This document shows, in pieces, positions 12,750 through 25,989 of a DNA stretch of 64,000 bases. The number at the start of each line of letters is the position of its first letter. Positions within the stretch are counted from its first letter, which is position 1. The position numbers and the translations under genes are program-made. The notes under the pieces are model-generated. The model saw only the letters and a list, made by a program, of their open reading frames with translations, ran no database searches and had not been told where the DNA came from. Source of the stretch: Trogon surrucura (Eukaryota; Chordata; Aves; Trogoniformes; Trogonidae); the NCBI GenBank assembly GCA_020746105.1, contig CM036632.1, positions 7,672,001-7,736,000 of the forward strand, read 5' to 3'.

Positions 12750-15700
12750 CTTCCGGGCTACCTGACCGGGAGAGGGTGGAGCGCGTCACCGACTGACGGC
12801 CCAATGCGCCAATCAGGCGGCGCGTCACGCTCAGAAGGCGGGATCGCTGGCTGGGACGGGGCTAATCCCTGATTGACAGTCAGCTCAGCCAGTCACTCCG
12901 CACAGGGCGAGCGAGGGCTGAGGCGCGAGAACGGCGGCGCGCGTCTGCCAATCAAGCCGCACCTCGGGCCATGGGGAGGAGGGCGGAGCTTCTCTCGGAT
13001 TGAAGGCGCGCTTCGCCAATCGGCTGGCAGCGCCGTTCCCGGGGGCGGGAGCAGCAGGAGGGGCTTGGCTGAGCCCCTGCGCAGGACACGCGGGAGGAGC
13101 GGGAATGGCGCCGCCTGCAGGCGCGCGACCGCCCGCAGTGCCCTCGCTGGGGCCGCGCTTGGCGCCCCCTGTCGGCCACGTCCGGGCCCTTCCGCACATA
13201 CAGGCCCCGCCGCCGCGATCCCTCGGCGAGGGGCGCAGGCCCGAGGCCGTGACCCCGCGACTCCCGAGGCTTCGGCGCTGTCCTGCGCTTCGGGCGAGCC
13301 GCGGCCTGGGCGCTGCCCGGCGGCTGAGCGGGAGCGGGCAGGCGGCTGCCCCGCGCTGCTCCTCCCTGCGCGGGCCGGCGCGCCCGGGCTGTGGGGCTCC
13401 GCTGCCGAGGAGGAGAACGACGAGTCCCAAGTTGGACACAAGGATGGGCGTAAACCCCTCCCTGGAGCCTGTGCTGGAAATGATCTTGCTGAATTAATGA
13501 TACAAGCAGGGTTCAGAAATAGGGTTTATAATTCTGCTGAATTTAGAGCATGTGAAAGTGCGGCGACAGCTCTAAGTAGCAGGAATGGCAGTGTTCATCC
13601 TAAAGAATCACGGGCTTTATCTGTATAGTAAGGAAATAGGGAAATACCATATGACTAACAAACTAGATCTCCATTTTCAAAAAAAATTTAGCAAAAAGGC
13701 TAATTATGTCAAGATTATGTAATGACTTTGGGAGCACATCTTGTCCAAAGAAGTCCCCCCGGGACTTCGCTCCAAGTCGTACTTGGGGCGCAATAGCCAG
13801 GAAGACACAGCATAAAACAAATCCCTCTCTGTTGGTAAGAATTTTTTGTACGGTGCTTTTTCTCTTACCACAGGAATGTACTTAAAATCAATCGACTTTC
13901 TTCTTATCAAGTCTGTGTCTACCCCCAGATATTCTTTGCTCTGGCTTGAAAACAGTAAACGTACCACCAAATGACCTGTATTTTTTTGCAATGTTCTAAT
14001 TAGTTTTTCTTACAAGGGAAGTATTTTACTTGAACAATGATATGGAAGACAATCTCCTCGTTTGTTGTTTTAGTAAACTATTATTAATGCATTATGCTCT
14101 TTATTGGGAATTATTTTTGGAAAGCAATATAAACAGTCCCAAAGCATTTCTAGTCTGGCTGTCCATAGATTTTGTGGACTGGAAAGGCAAAATGTGGTCC
14201 CTTCCCTTTAAAATCAATGGTATGTAATATGCAATGTACAACACTTATTTTCCTTTTTTTCCCCCCACATACAAACAGCCAGCACCTCAATTTAAATAGC
14301 TCCGTACTGATGTAAAACTGATGCTGGTGACAAGCGTGCAGCCAAGTCTTTCTTTCTAGGTATGCTATCAGCATCCAGTGGAATCTGACTGGTAGCCACT
14401 TTTCACTGTATCAAACCTCCCACGACCGAGTATGGACACCAGGGCTGGGGCCTCTCTCCCAGGGGCATTACAGTCACATTTTTTAATGGTGATCATTCAA
14501 ACCACACTGTGCTCCTGTGGTGTAACTACGCAGGCAAATGTGCCGTGTCTAGGGTCTAAGGTACTTCTGAGATATGTCACTGACTTTATGCAAATTCCAT
14601 AGGCAAATAACTTTGAGGTTCATAGCAGCTGCTGATACCCAGTTGAAAACTCCATTTGTAGCCTCTCAGCAGGTTTACAATGCAAGCGTGTTCTCATTTC
14701 AATAGTGAAAACAATCCATTGCATTTTAAACACAGCAGACTGCTTTATTTCCCAACCCGCCCTATCATAATTGAATGTTAGGCCTTTGATGCAATTTGCT
14801 GATAGAACATCATGTCATAATATCATCTGGGAAGTTACGGCAGCACCTCATTAAAAGGACTTGTCAGAGCACTAGTCTGTAATGATGGTACACTTAGGGT
14901 TAGTTGTGAATTAGTCACTGGCAGGAGTTAAATAACCAAACCTTCCAATCCTTTGTTCTATGTGTTAGTCACAGTTGCTCCCTATCTTCAAACACACCAT
15001 GAACATCACCAAAAAAAAGAAAGATGCGAAGCCTAATCTTCTGTCTGCCATGATCAGGAATGTTATGATTCACCCATTTACATTTTCTACAGTTAAACAT
15101 TTGTAGTAACTATATGAGACTAATAGGATGAGCAACCTAATAGCAAGTAATCCAAAAGGTACTTAAAAGGGAAATATATTTACTTAAATAAAACTCTTCC
15201 TGCACACAAAATGGGCTGTATTACCACATATCACAGCCGCGTTTCTCGATTATGCGCTGTTATCATTGCCAAATTACTGAAGCTGCTGTTCCGTGTGGGA
15301 GGTGTTAAAAGCTTTTTTTAGAGACAGATAATTGGATCAACTAAAGGATGTTGATGGTTTTATTTCCAGTTGGTTTTCTTCAATATTTTTGATAACATTA
15401 TTGGTGCGGAAGGAGTATCGTCTAGCACACTGAGCACGTTGCCAGAGGGGTGTTAGAGGTCTTCAACGCAACTGTGAATAAAGCCCCAAAAGATTCACAA
15501 TTTGCTTACGACAAAAGAGAGCACCAGTGAGCATCAGGAACAGAGCTGATACAGAGACAAGGTCTTTATTCCAGGTTACTGTTTTAAGCACAAAGATGAG
15601 TTTCCCTATCTATGAATGCTGAGACATACATCCTGCTCTCCCTTCCCCCCAAATAAAAACGTCTCATCCTTTCATATATAACTTTTTCTTTCCCTGTCAG

Positions 15701-18700
15701 TGTTGTCTTTTTATATTTAGTGAAGTGATTTGCGTCTCCACCTGTCAAAAATAAGCATCACTGATTTTAACCTCCACTTTCAGTCATAAGTGACCTAATA
15801 GTGTTTTAATAGAACTGGAAGCATCTTTCTCAGTTCCAGAACTACAGCATCCAAAATGATTACACACAGCTCCCAAGGGAAACTGGCTAAAGAAAACTGG
15901 GTTTAAAACAATCAAGTAAAGGAAATGTGGTTATTTAAGTCAAATGTTTTCCCCTTAGCATCTATCTGTCACTCCAAAGTGGGCTTAGAACAGAACTCTC
16001 TGATTTCTTCCTACAAATGCTTAAGCTTGCATATGGAGAAATGAACCTCTGAAAAATAATGCAGGGCACATTTTAAATTGCTGGTAGGAAATTCAATCTG
16101 CATTCATTTTAAAATGTGTTAAATAAAGATCCAGCAGCTCTTGTTAATCCATTCCTTGTAAATCCATTAAGGAATTACATTTTTCTTGGGAAATAGTTCA
16201 TACTTGGATTTGCATCTGCCACTAATGTCCTGGAAAAAATAGCATAAATTTTATTTTTTCAACTCAGGAATTCTACTGTGTTTTGATGGCCTGATTGCTA
16301 CCTGCACTGGCTTCACAGGTATCCTAAAGGTATACTTTAAAGAGGTTTTAACATTCAGATATGAAGATGGATCATAATTATAAGTGTATTTCATTGAATT
16401 TAAGTTTATTTACTTTACTAAATCAGAATCATTAAGTCCACTGTACCATCCCATCAAATTAATGGAATTTATCAAAAGAATGAATTTTTGTGAAAGAGCA
16501 TTTAAGTACTCCCTCAAAAAGGCAGAACAAGCGCCAATGTCAGTATAATTTTTTTCTCAACACGATTACATCCTGGCTTACGAGACACAGTCATGAGTGG
16601 GCAAATTTTTTCCCCACATACTACCCTCCGATGATGTTGCCAAACAAAATGCCAATTCACGGCACTTTTAAAATTGTTTTTTATGCTCCTGGACTAGTCT
16701 AATGCTGGACTAAAAGAAACATCTGTGTTGACAGATCTGTATTTCGAGCTTTAAGAAGCTTCCTATAGAACCTTTCACCAAAGTTTTAAGAAATTGTGTC
16801 TATTCTCTCCAAAGGAAGAGGAGATTTAACACAAAAGGAAATGCAAAATAATGACTTCTGTGTAAAGAAGCAGCTGTAAAACTTTCATAGCTACATTAGA
16901 TATTCCTTGCCACACTCTCCTATTTATTTTTAGCAAAAGCTAAACTGTGTGTTCTATTAAATTTTGCTCCAGATGCAGCAAAGCAGTACTGAATATAGTG
17001 AGAAACCGTTTAACCAAACCAACGTCTAACGCAGTATTGGTCTAAACACACATTATATGTTTCAAAAAAACCCCACAAAACAGCAAAACAGAAAGAATAT
17101 TCTCACAGACAGACCAAGATGCAACAGATAAAACAACTGAGCCTTTCCTCATGCAATACTTTCATTAAGGCAATAGTTGTGGAAGCGGCTCAGCAACTCA
17201 AAAACTTGTCCTGTCTGTGACTACTCAAGTGAGTGTTACTGCTTAAAGCTTCCTGTGTTTTTACACTGTAGGTGTGACATGACAAGAACAGAACTCCTGC
17301 AAAGGAATAGTTGGGCAAAATTTCAGCCTAACTGCAAGGGTTTATTAAAACTACCTGGAAGCTACAGAACCAGCGCCTCTCTGAAAACAAACGAGCGAAA
17401 CACAGGCTGCAGCGAATGGTCCTGTAATTAGCCATGTTTAACTAAGTATCTTGCTGGTACACTCTGTTCACGCAGGCTTGCCAAAAATCCACTGTCTGCT
17501 AAGGGAAGACAAACTTCTGAGCTGCAGATAAAATACAATTTGCATGTTTCTCTAAAAAGTAATTATAATACTACATTTTGATAAATATTATACAGCACCA
17601 CTTGAATGTGTCACTTGTTGAAAAATTGTTTTGAGTCCCATCAAACAGGGTATTCTTGATCAACCCGCCTATTATAATGTAATACTTTCAATTTTCATAG
17701 CACTTTATACCCAGCTTTATAAAAACTAATTATAAAAACCGCTCATGCAAGTACTAGGTCTCATTAAGATCGAGCTGAAACTCAGGGAAGATTAAAGGAC
17801 CCTTTTTACATATGGAGGCACTCACCTCTCATTGTAAATATTTTTAATAACCCGATCCTAAGTAACTGCTTCAAAATTAAACCAGAAATTATCTTATACC
17901 ACCTGCATTCCCCTTCAACAGTCTCCCACTGGCTTCCACAAGCACTTGGATGTAGAGGCCAGCTCCAGAAAGGGATAAATAAAACAGAGTAAGTAGCTGC
18001 TAACTTACAGACCCCTGCTGTCCTTGATGCTTTCGCTAACGTGCAGACTTGGAAGAAAAACCCAAGGATTCAGGATTTAGAGGAAGGCACAATTTACTGA
18101 AGCCCTGTGAAGCAAGGAAGGATCTACTTTGTACTGAAATATCGATGCTTTGCAATCTCACTTATTCTTCTTATATTAATGAATGTTGCCCTCTATAGCA
18201 CTGGAATTTCAACATGAGCAATTAGGCAGAGAATTGAGGTGAATCAAGACAAATTAAGCAGGATCAGGAAGAATCTTGCCAACTGTGCAACGAGCACAAA
18301 CAAATACATCCAGCACACGTACACTGGAAACGGTCATTTTTGATGCTTTCATTTACTTTTAATAGTTAGGTGTTCAAAAGACCAAATTCAGAACAAGAAC
18401 CATTGGTCAAAGGTAGTAATCAGAACAGAAAGAGGTATAAAACACTGCGCTGAAAATTTGTTACAGAGAAAGCAATGAAAACCAATGAACAACGCTTATG
18501 CCACAAGCAAGGCACAACTCACTAGAAACAAACTGCAGATGGATTTTCCCAAAACCTTGGCACTACTAAGGACAGTATCTTAAAAGTTTACTTATTAATT
18601 TTAACTGGTTACTTACAAAAACCAATCAGACCTGAAATGTGTGGCTTATTTTCCTTATCCTTGCAGTCTGAGAGTCTAAAGATCATCCAAGTATCAAAGA

Positions 18701-21700
18701 CCTCCTGTCTTCCACAATCCCTTCCTCATCTTTGTAATAAAACTAATCCAACAGAAACAGGTTTACACAATTACTTAAAAGTTTGGAATCTTAAAGGTGA
18801 AGTCGCTTTGCTAGAGGGATTATAAAATACAGACAGATAAAAAGAGAGTGAAAATTAAAGCAAGGATCACGCTTGATGCAACTGTTTTCATCTCCAATAC
18901 TAACAACTTAATGAGCTCAACTCACCATACAGGAAATTCTTTTCCCCCCCTTGTTACAGTATCACAGCAGTACTGCGTGCCCTTTACTTCTGCACTATAT
19001 TCTTTTCACTCTAGGAAAATCCAGGGAATGATCTCATCTTGTATAAGCAGCAGCTACCTGAGCACAAAAAGACATTTTTCAAAACACTTCTTTGCTATTT
19101 TTCAAAGCTTTGACTAAACTGAAAAGGTCTAATTTCATTCAATAAATATCAGTAGTTATAACTTTCCTCTCCAATCCAGGAAAGGAAAAATCTGTCCAAA
19201 TACATAATGCATTTATCTTTACAGAGAATGGGTGTTTTCTTTTGCTAACAAAGTAGTGTAGACACCAACAAGTATACCCTAGTAGGATGTTTATGGTATA
19301 TCAGACAGCATGGAATCTAAATGACTTCTGAGCAGTAGAAAGGGGGTTGATGACAAATTGCTGACTATTTATAAATAACTCGTGAATCAAACTCTATATA
19401 CACCGAGTAATTAGGGAGAAGCACTGGCTGACAAGATGCAGGTTTTTTTCATAATTTCCAGGTGTAAATTATTTCAACATGACAAAGTCAGTCTAAGGAT
19501 CCAAGGCTAATCAAAATCCAAGGGCTGTAGGATATTCAGCAGGAGGATCTCTTATTTGGGACCTGTACACAATACCAAAAGGATGTGCGGTTTCAGTGCT
19601 GTAAAGCTGATGGAGTACAGTGACTATCACTGTGAACTGAGACCAAAAAAAAAAAATCAGAGTAAAGTGTTAAATTAGCAAACAGTTAACACCGCCTTTA
19701 CCAAGATTTTAATTCCTCTGCAAGTGCACACTGCCAGTGCTAAATACTTCTGACCATCCAAAGGTTTTTAGAATGTGACAGGTGCTGTACCTACTTCAAG
19801 ACATTATAAAGCATTAAGATCACATCTCCCTGAAACTTCCGTTTAATGCAGAAACAGACTAGGAATTTTAAAGATAAGAAAAAAGAAAAAATACCCCAGA
19901 ACTTTATGTCATAACATACCACACCACACAAAAATAAAGCCTGATTTCCTCCTGTGTTGAGCATGTGCCATGAGCACGTGGCTGGAAAGCTGCCTAACAA
20001 GATGACAACTTCTGAATTAACCTTGTGTGAACACAGCTCAGGTTATCTATTTATAAAGCCATACCACAGGTGTTGCCTACAGTGGGATATTACAATAAGC
20101 AGCAGTTAACAGAACTGCTCTCACTTTGATGTGACCCAGGTGCTCAGTTTTGCCTTATCAGTCTTTCTAGCTCGTGCTCTCAATTAGAAATTCAGAGAGC
20201 CTGGCATCTGGCACAGGAAGACAACAGAAATTACCATTACCGTTTCCCAGGGGTCATGGATTAAACATGGCTTGCACCTGCTCTGTTTACTGCTGAGCTG
20301 GTAAAAGCAAGATTATCACTTTTACCCTTTCATTGGTTAAATTTTACAGCTTAACCATCCAACACAGCATGGACCACTTTTTAATTTGACCCAGATAAAA
20401 TCTTCATCCCACGCAAACCTCTAGACACATTTATTTTCGTTCAAGATGTGTCTCAAAAACGCTGAATCACTGAATGTAACAGAAAATGTTATTTTTATCA
20501 AGCAAATTAACACAACTTGTATTACATTCCTATATATTAAATACTCCTATCTTATATGAAAATCTTCCATTGCTCTTCATGCATGAGCAGAAACATCAGT
20601 GCATCACGTCTGATTTTTCCTCTGCCTAGTATTTGATTACAGTTGTTGGAGCTCTGGATAGTTACAAGAGCTTTCCTCTTCACTGGCAGTGTTGATCCAT
20701 TAGCTGGTCCCACCACTGGGAATGGGTTTGTACACATGCCCTTGCTGCAGCGTGCTTTGCTCCAGCTGGCAAACAAAAGCCTGGCGACGATTAGCGTTCT
20801 CCCTGTTAGTCCAGATTCCCTGCCAGGGCAGACCCACTGGAGAGCAAATCTCCGTGCTGAGGATTCCTCATCTCATCTACTGGGAGCTTCATCCTCTAGA
20901 GGAGGTGCTCAGAGGAGAGAAAGCGGAGAGGGAAGGTCTCTAGAACATGAAGATCACTGAAAGGCAGAGAACCTGTCTGTGCTCCACCGTCGCCTGCCAG
21001 TGGCTCCCACAGAGATTTGAACAGCACCAGTTAAAGCCTGAACCCAGGTTGACCTTCTCTGCAGGCTCTGGTGCTGCGGCACTTGGGCAGGCAGCTTTCT
21101 GTCCTTGTCCGAAATACAGTTCTGTCCATCACTGAGAAATTAAGATGGTCTGGATATTGGCTTCCTTTAAGCAGAGTTTTGTACTGCTGTACAGAACTGC
21201 AGGACATTACAGAATATCAGGGGCACTATGCTTAGTGTTACGTGCTAAGAACACAACGCTCGGCTCTCTGCTAAGAAGGGCTAAAACCTAAGACACAGGT
21301 ATGTAAGTCACCCTTTGGAACACAGCAGCTACATAATAGCTACAGGTTTGCTGACCCTGTGTTGAAGGCATCTTGCATTTAATGATTTATTGATACATAC
21401 AGAACTTTCACATAGAGAAAGAATATTCATTATGTTCAGAGGACCAATAAATCGGTTGTTGTACACTGAAAATGTTTTGACAACAAAAACTGTAAGAGCT
21501 TTTTATTTTGCTGCTACTGCATAACAAGCAATTAGCATATGCACTTGTGATAATTATGAATTAAAATATGCAATTGGTCATGCATTTTGTGCACATAATT
21601 TTGAGTCCAATTCATCATCTGGCCCAGGAAATACTGTGAACAGCCATCATTTATAGCCATATTTATTTACACCACTCTGGAAAAGAAAGAGACTTTACAC

Positions 21701-22195
21701 TGGGTCAGATGGTTTTCTGCATGATCAGTGCGTAGTGATCGTAGCATAAATAAAACCTGGTCAAATGGACTGGAAGTAGAACAGGCATTCGTGTGCTCTC
21801 TGCCTACTGCATTACTATCGATATACTTTTGCTTTTTGCTTCGCATTGCTACATTTGGCAAAAGAACTCAGCCTCCTGCCCAATCTTAAAAAAATAAAGA
21901 CTTCCTGAGGAAGGATGGAAAAGGAATTCCACAAATAAATTTGCACATGATAGATGTACATAAAAATACTTATAAAATCCCAAAGAAACAATGTCTACAT
22001 CAGTGCTACAAATTCTGTAAGCCTTTAAGCTGCCAGCAGAATAGCTCTTTGATTCTGTGCTTGTTTCAACTGCCACTGACTTCAATAGCAGTTCCGGCCA
22101 TTCAGAGGATGCAGGGTCAGCCCCGGAGAGACTGATAAGATATTGTAGAGATTACTAGAAAGGAAGAAATACACCCACTTAGGGCTTATTCTCCT

Positions 22196-22213
22196 AAAAA
22201 AAAAAAAAAAAAA
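22196..22213 (+). repeat. Poly-A run (18 A)
   Basis: Uninterrupted run of 18 A. No retroposed gene or SINE body is recognisable directly upstream, so it is recorded as a simple repeat. Confidence 0.85.
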
Positions 22214-24344
22214 GATGTGCTAGGAAGAGAACAGTGTCTTTCAAAATGGAACTACAAGAAGCAGAAATTAGGGATCTGCCTTGTGCTGTGACTATGTTTA
22301 GAAGCACGACATGACCTTATTTATACAAAGGCCTCAACTCAAATTAGTTGAGGAAACCCCAATTCCCAAAACTAGGCAACGAAGATAAACTTGCATTCAT
22401 TTAGGACTCCTTTCCAACTTGCTCATTATTCATCATGCAGTTTTGCTGAAAAATGAGTTCCTAACTGAGAAATTAAAGAGGAAGCATGCTAAGAGTGAAA
22501 TAAACACAGTACAGGAATTAGATGAGAACCTAAGGAAAATTTCATATCGCATTTCCCGAAAGTGAGCTTCTGTCAGAGAGATGATCATGATGGCATTAAC
22601 GAGCCTCCTAGTTACTGCCAGCAACATGACTTTCAACAGCCTTTGATATATAATGACAACTTTGCTGTGTCGAAGCTTAATTTGTAGTGAGTAGAATTCT
22701 TCCTTGATTTTTCTCTCCACTAACTCTGATGCAATTAACCCTCTTGACAATGATGCTTACAAAATCAGATAAGTTAAAGCAGTTAATAAGAAATACATAT
22801 GGAAAACATTTTTTCCCCTGCCTGGAACATCCTGTGCCTATCTTTATGTAAAAACAATGATTCTTCTTGAAAATATTATATAATTCATGTGATAAGAGGC
22901 TGAAATTCTTGGGTTTACATACATACATACATATTAAGGACCATAAGAAGAAAATTGCTGCAAGTCAGAACTTTATGTAGCTTTCAGGAATGAGAATTGA
23001 ATCTAGGTCAAAACTGAAGCTTTAAATACCACAGACTTTGGGGAAATTGAGGTCTAGACTGTACAACTTTGGTTCTATAAACAGGAAAGACTATTCTGTA
23101 TTTTCACTGGCATGTAAGTCACATTACAATACAGCTTTGAACAAACATATATATAATCACTTATCAGATATTTTTCCTACCTGCTAATGAATCTATGCTG
23201 AAACAAAATAACAGGCTGGGATGTTGGGGTCGTTCCTTCTAATCGACCCTCATGCAAACATCCCCTGGAAACTCACAATATGTATCTTCAGACTACAAAA
23301 CAAGACGTGAAATATTGAATAAGGCTTCTCTATCACACAAGTCAATTGAGTCTTTGCACTTTGGTTCTGCAGAACTTCAAGTATATGAGTCCCAGTGTTA
23401 CGTGATGTGCATCTTACAGGATCAGAATCCTCATTTGGTAATACTGCCTGGAAGAATTAAAATCAGAATAAAAGTTCCCATTGCAGAGTTTTTTGTTGAA
23501 AACATAATGTGATTATAATGCTTTGGAAGTGATGCTGTAGACTATAAATAGCTGAACTAGTAACTGCCTTGACTGTGAAGGCATCAAAACTAGTTGTTTT
23601 TCCAAACCATTCCGTCATTCCTATTTGGGCCTGGGACATACACTGGGAGTTAGGTATTATTAAAAGACAAGTAGCATTAATGATAGTACCATTAATACTA
23701 TCATACGCATTCCATTGCTTCCTCAAGTTAACTATTTCATACCTACATCACCTCCAGTCTCATTCACTGGAGGTGGAAATCCCCCTTCGGCTCTCCTTTC
23801 CAGCCAGAAGCTCAGGAGGACACTGTGCAACGCAACAAAGAGCAGCACCATGGAGCCACCTCCATGTTCTGCTCACCCCAGCTCATTCTGTGCCCTTGTG
23901 CCTGTGTTTCCTGTCATCTTCATTCGAGACGTTTCACTCACCAGACTACCTGGTGCCTTGCAAAGACAAGAAATTTCAGATAGTTTCCTGCCATTGTGCT
24001 AAAGGGAAGAAGGCATATCAAATTTGCTAGCAGCAGGCCAAAAGTTCTCTGCCAAGCGTTCTATCACTTTAGAAACAAAACTGCACTGGTGGCGTGTCCT
24101 TAAACCATACTGTTCTCTTGCAGTAGTCAGTTCCCAAAATCCTCAAAAGACAAGACCCTGACCAAAGGTGTTCCAAAAGTATTCTGCACATCTAACAGAG
24201 CCCACAGAAACACCAGTGGGCCAGCCCAATTCTAGACTTGCTGTCTGTATCCTTTCTATTGAGAAATTACCTCCTAATATGCCTTGAGAACTGCTAATTA
24301 AGACCTACTGAAATCTTTTGTAGATGCAATATGCCTGATAAGTG

Positions 24345-24384
24345 CCACTCCTTGTTATAAGTTACCACTCCTTGCTATAAGTAA
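24345..24384 (+). repeat. Tandem duplication of a 20-base unit
   Basis: Two adjacent copies of CCACTCCTTGTTATAAGTTA; the second differs at two positions (CTATAAGTAA in its second half). It is probably a recent local slippage or duplication. Confidence 0.85.
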
Positions 24385-25989
24385 CATGCTACAATGGAAA
24401 GGTATGAGAACAGCAATAGTGAAACATAGTCCAAAAGTGCTATCAGATAACAGGAGGAGAGTTATTTGCTCTGAATTAATAGTATTGCAGTCAAAGAAGG
24501 CTGTTCTTCTACATGGAGAAATGTGGAAGTCCTGACCAGAGCTGCTAACCTGTAAACATTGTGAAACTGCTGGGATGCTGTTGCTGGCACTTATCTTTGC
24601 AGAGGAGTTGAGCTATTTCTGATCTGATGGAATGGTTTGAAGATGAGTCAGATACAAAATTATTATTCTTTCTGCAATTCACTAAACCTTTTGCTGCTCT
24701 CCCCTTTTCTAATTTAATTTTACATCTCTGAAAACATTAAGCATGGTGCATTACAGCCAGTAGTAGTGGATGAAAGGGGAAGCATTACTTGACCTGCACA
24801 GCAATTTAAGTCTCGTCTTGAATCAGGAGACCAGAATATCTGTTTCGACTCACTGCCACGCTTTCCCTTCAGGCTCCACCTACAAGGCGTCCTGCCCTTA
24901 GCTATTATTTAACATAGAAATGCACAATATTTACCTACTTAAAACAGTTGCTCCTATGATAGTAATTCTTCATTGTGCAAACATTTGAAAAATGCTTTGC
25001 ATCACCCAGCTCTGTCTGGAGGCACTCCCTGCAGCAGCAGCTGGGTGTGTGCAGCCACGAGTGACTGGGGTGAAAGGAACTTCAGCAATGTCGCTTCTCA
25101 ACAAGTCCATTATTTTTTGTTTGATCTTGCACCCACTGCTGAGAAGCAAATCTGGTGGATTCAGGGGATCAGGTATGTGGGAGCGCATTTCTCCCCTGGT
25201 CCCTGGCCCTGCTGAAATTTATAATCTCAGCGAATGCCTTCACCGTGTGGCTAAAATAATTTCTCTGAAGAAGAAGAGGATAAATAAGACATGGAAATGA
25301 CTTGTTAGCTCAAACCTCTCCATACAAAGTGCCCCGACTATTCTCATTGGCTGTGGATGCCAGAAAAATACTGAAAAAAACCCCATCCACAATAAAATCA
25401 ATAAACACAAAAGCCAGTGTTTCTGTACTCTTCATATTAATACTTCTCTTTGATAATCCTGAGTGAGGAGTCAGGGCCTGAGGAGCTATGGAGTCAGGGA
25501 GTTCAGACAGGCCGTGAAATTCTCAGATGTCTATTTCGGATCACCTTTGACTGTGAGAAGTTCTCAGTTACCAGCTGACCACGGGCAGTGCACAGCTTCT
25601 TTTCTTGCGTGCCTCAGGCAGGACCTGCCCCATCTCTTTGGAAAACCATCTTGCACAGACAGAATAGCAAAGCCAACGGCAGGATCAGCAATCAGAAGCC
25701 CCAAGGTCTATCTACAACTCTGCTGGAGCACGAGGATGCCTCCTGCACTTCAGCCGAGGACACAATATTCCCGCCAATGTGCTCTCTCGGGAGCTCCTTG
25801 GGAAAGAGAAACAGGAGCAGGGAGGAGGGGTATCACTAAATGGTAAGGAAGTGACTGGGTGTAAAGAAGTCTGTGATCACATCGATGAAACAGATTGTTC
25901 GAGTGAAAATTACTGGTACTAAAGATGACACAAACTGCCCCAGGAGCACAGCGCTGAGGATATTTTACAGCCTTCTCCCTCTGTTCGAA

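Larger units (their letters stand above)
11884..13440. promoter_or_regulatory. LMTK2: CpG island promoter of LMTK2
   Basis: There is an abrupt change from AT-rich sequence to very GC-rich, CpG-dense DNA beginning just after 11880 and fading by about 13440. It contains CCAAT boxes at 12801-12805, 12809-12813, 12948-12952 and 13016-13020, the last three in good NF-Y context. Two CGTCA half-CRE motifs lie at 12784-12788 and 12823-12827. A YY1/ETS-like block (GCCGCCATCTTCCGGG) lies at 12743-12758. On the minus strand the YY1 motif reads AAGATGGCGGC, the orientation usual just downstream of a transcription start, so transcription of LMTK2 probably begins near 12760-12790. There is no TATA box. The large overlapping ORFs on both strands here are GC-driven artefacts. 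Confidence 0.85.
13441..25985. other. Intergenic DNA without recognised genes
   Basis: AT-rich sequence with only short, unsupported ORFs. Items seen are a small CpG-containing patch near 13745-13800, a poly-A run at 22196-22213, a TACA repeat at 22917-22934 and a 20-base tandem duplication at 24345-24384. A homeodomain-motif-rich AT block at about 21520-21615 could be an enhancer or merely low complexity. The segments 20640-21130, 23715-24030 and 24970-25850 are less AT-rich and carry ORFs of 70-153 codons, but none shows a domain or convincing splice structure. Confidence 0.6.

Noticed and set aside
11884-12828. Minus-strand 314-codon ORF and several plus-strand ORFs of 128-241 codons in the CpG island
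   Set aside because: They overlap one another in many frames, are made of Pro/Arg/Ala/Gly from GC-rich DNA, and have no domain. The LMTK2 signal-peptide frame is the only one supported by a splice donor and a recognised motif.
12885-13441. Minus-strand ORFs of 182-184 codons upstream of LMTK2
   Set aside because: GC-rich shadows in two overlapping frames, with no recognised motif; they lie in the promoter region.
23569-24030. Plus-strand 153-codon ORF
   Set aside because: No domain, ordinary composition, a second overlapping frame is equally open, and no clear splice or promoter context.
25463-25846. Plus-strand 127-codon ORF
   Set aside because: No recognised motif; it overlaps an 83-codon frame on the same strand, which suggests chance openness in a less AT-rich patch.
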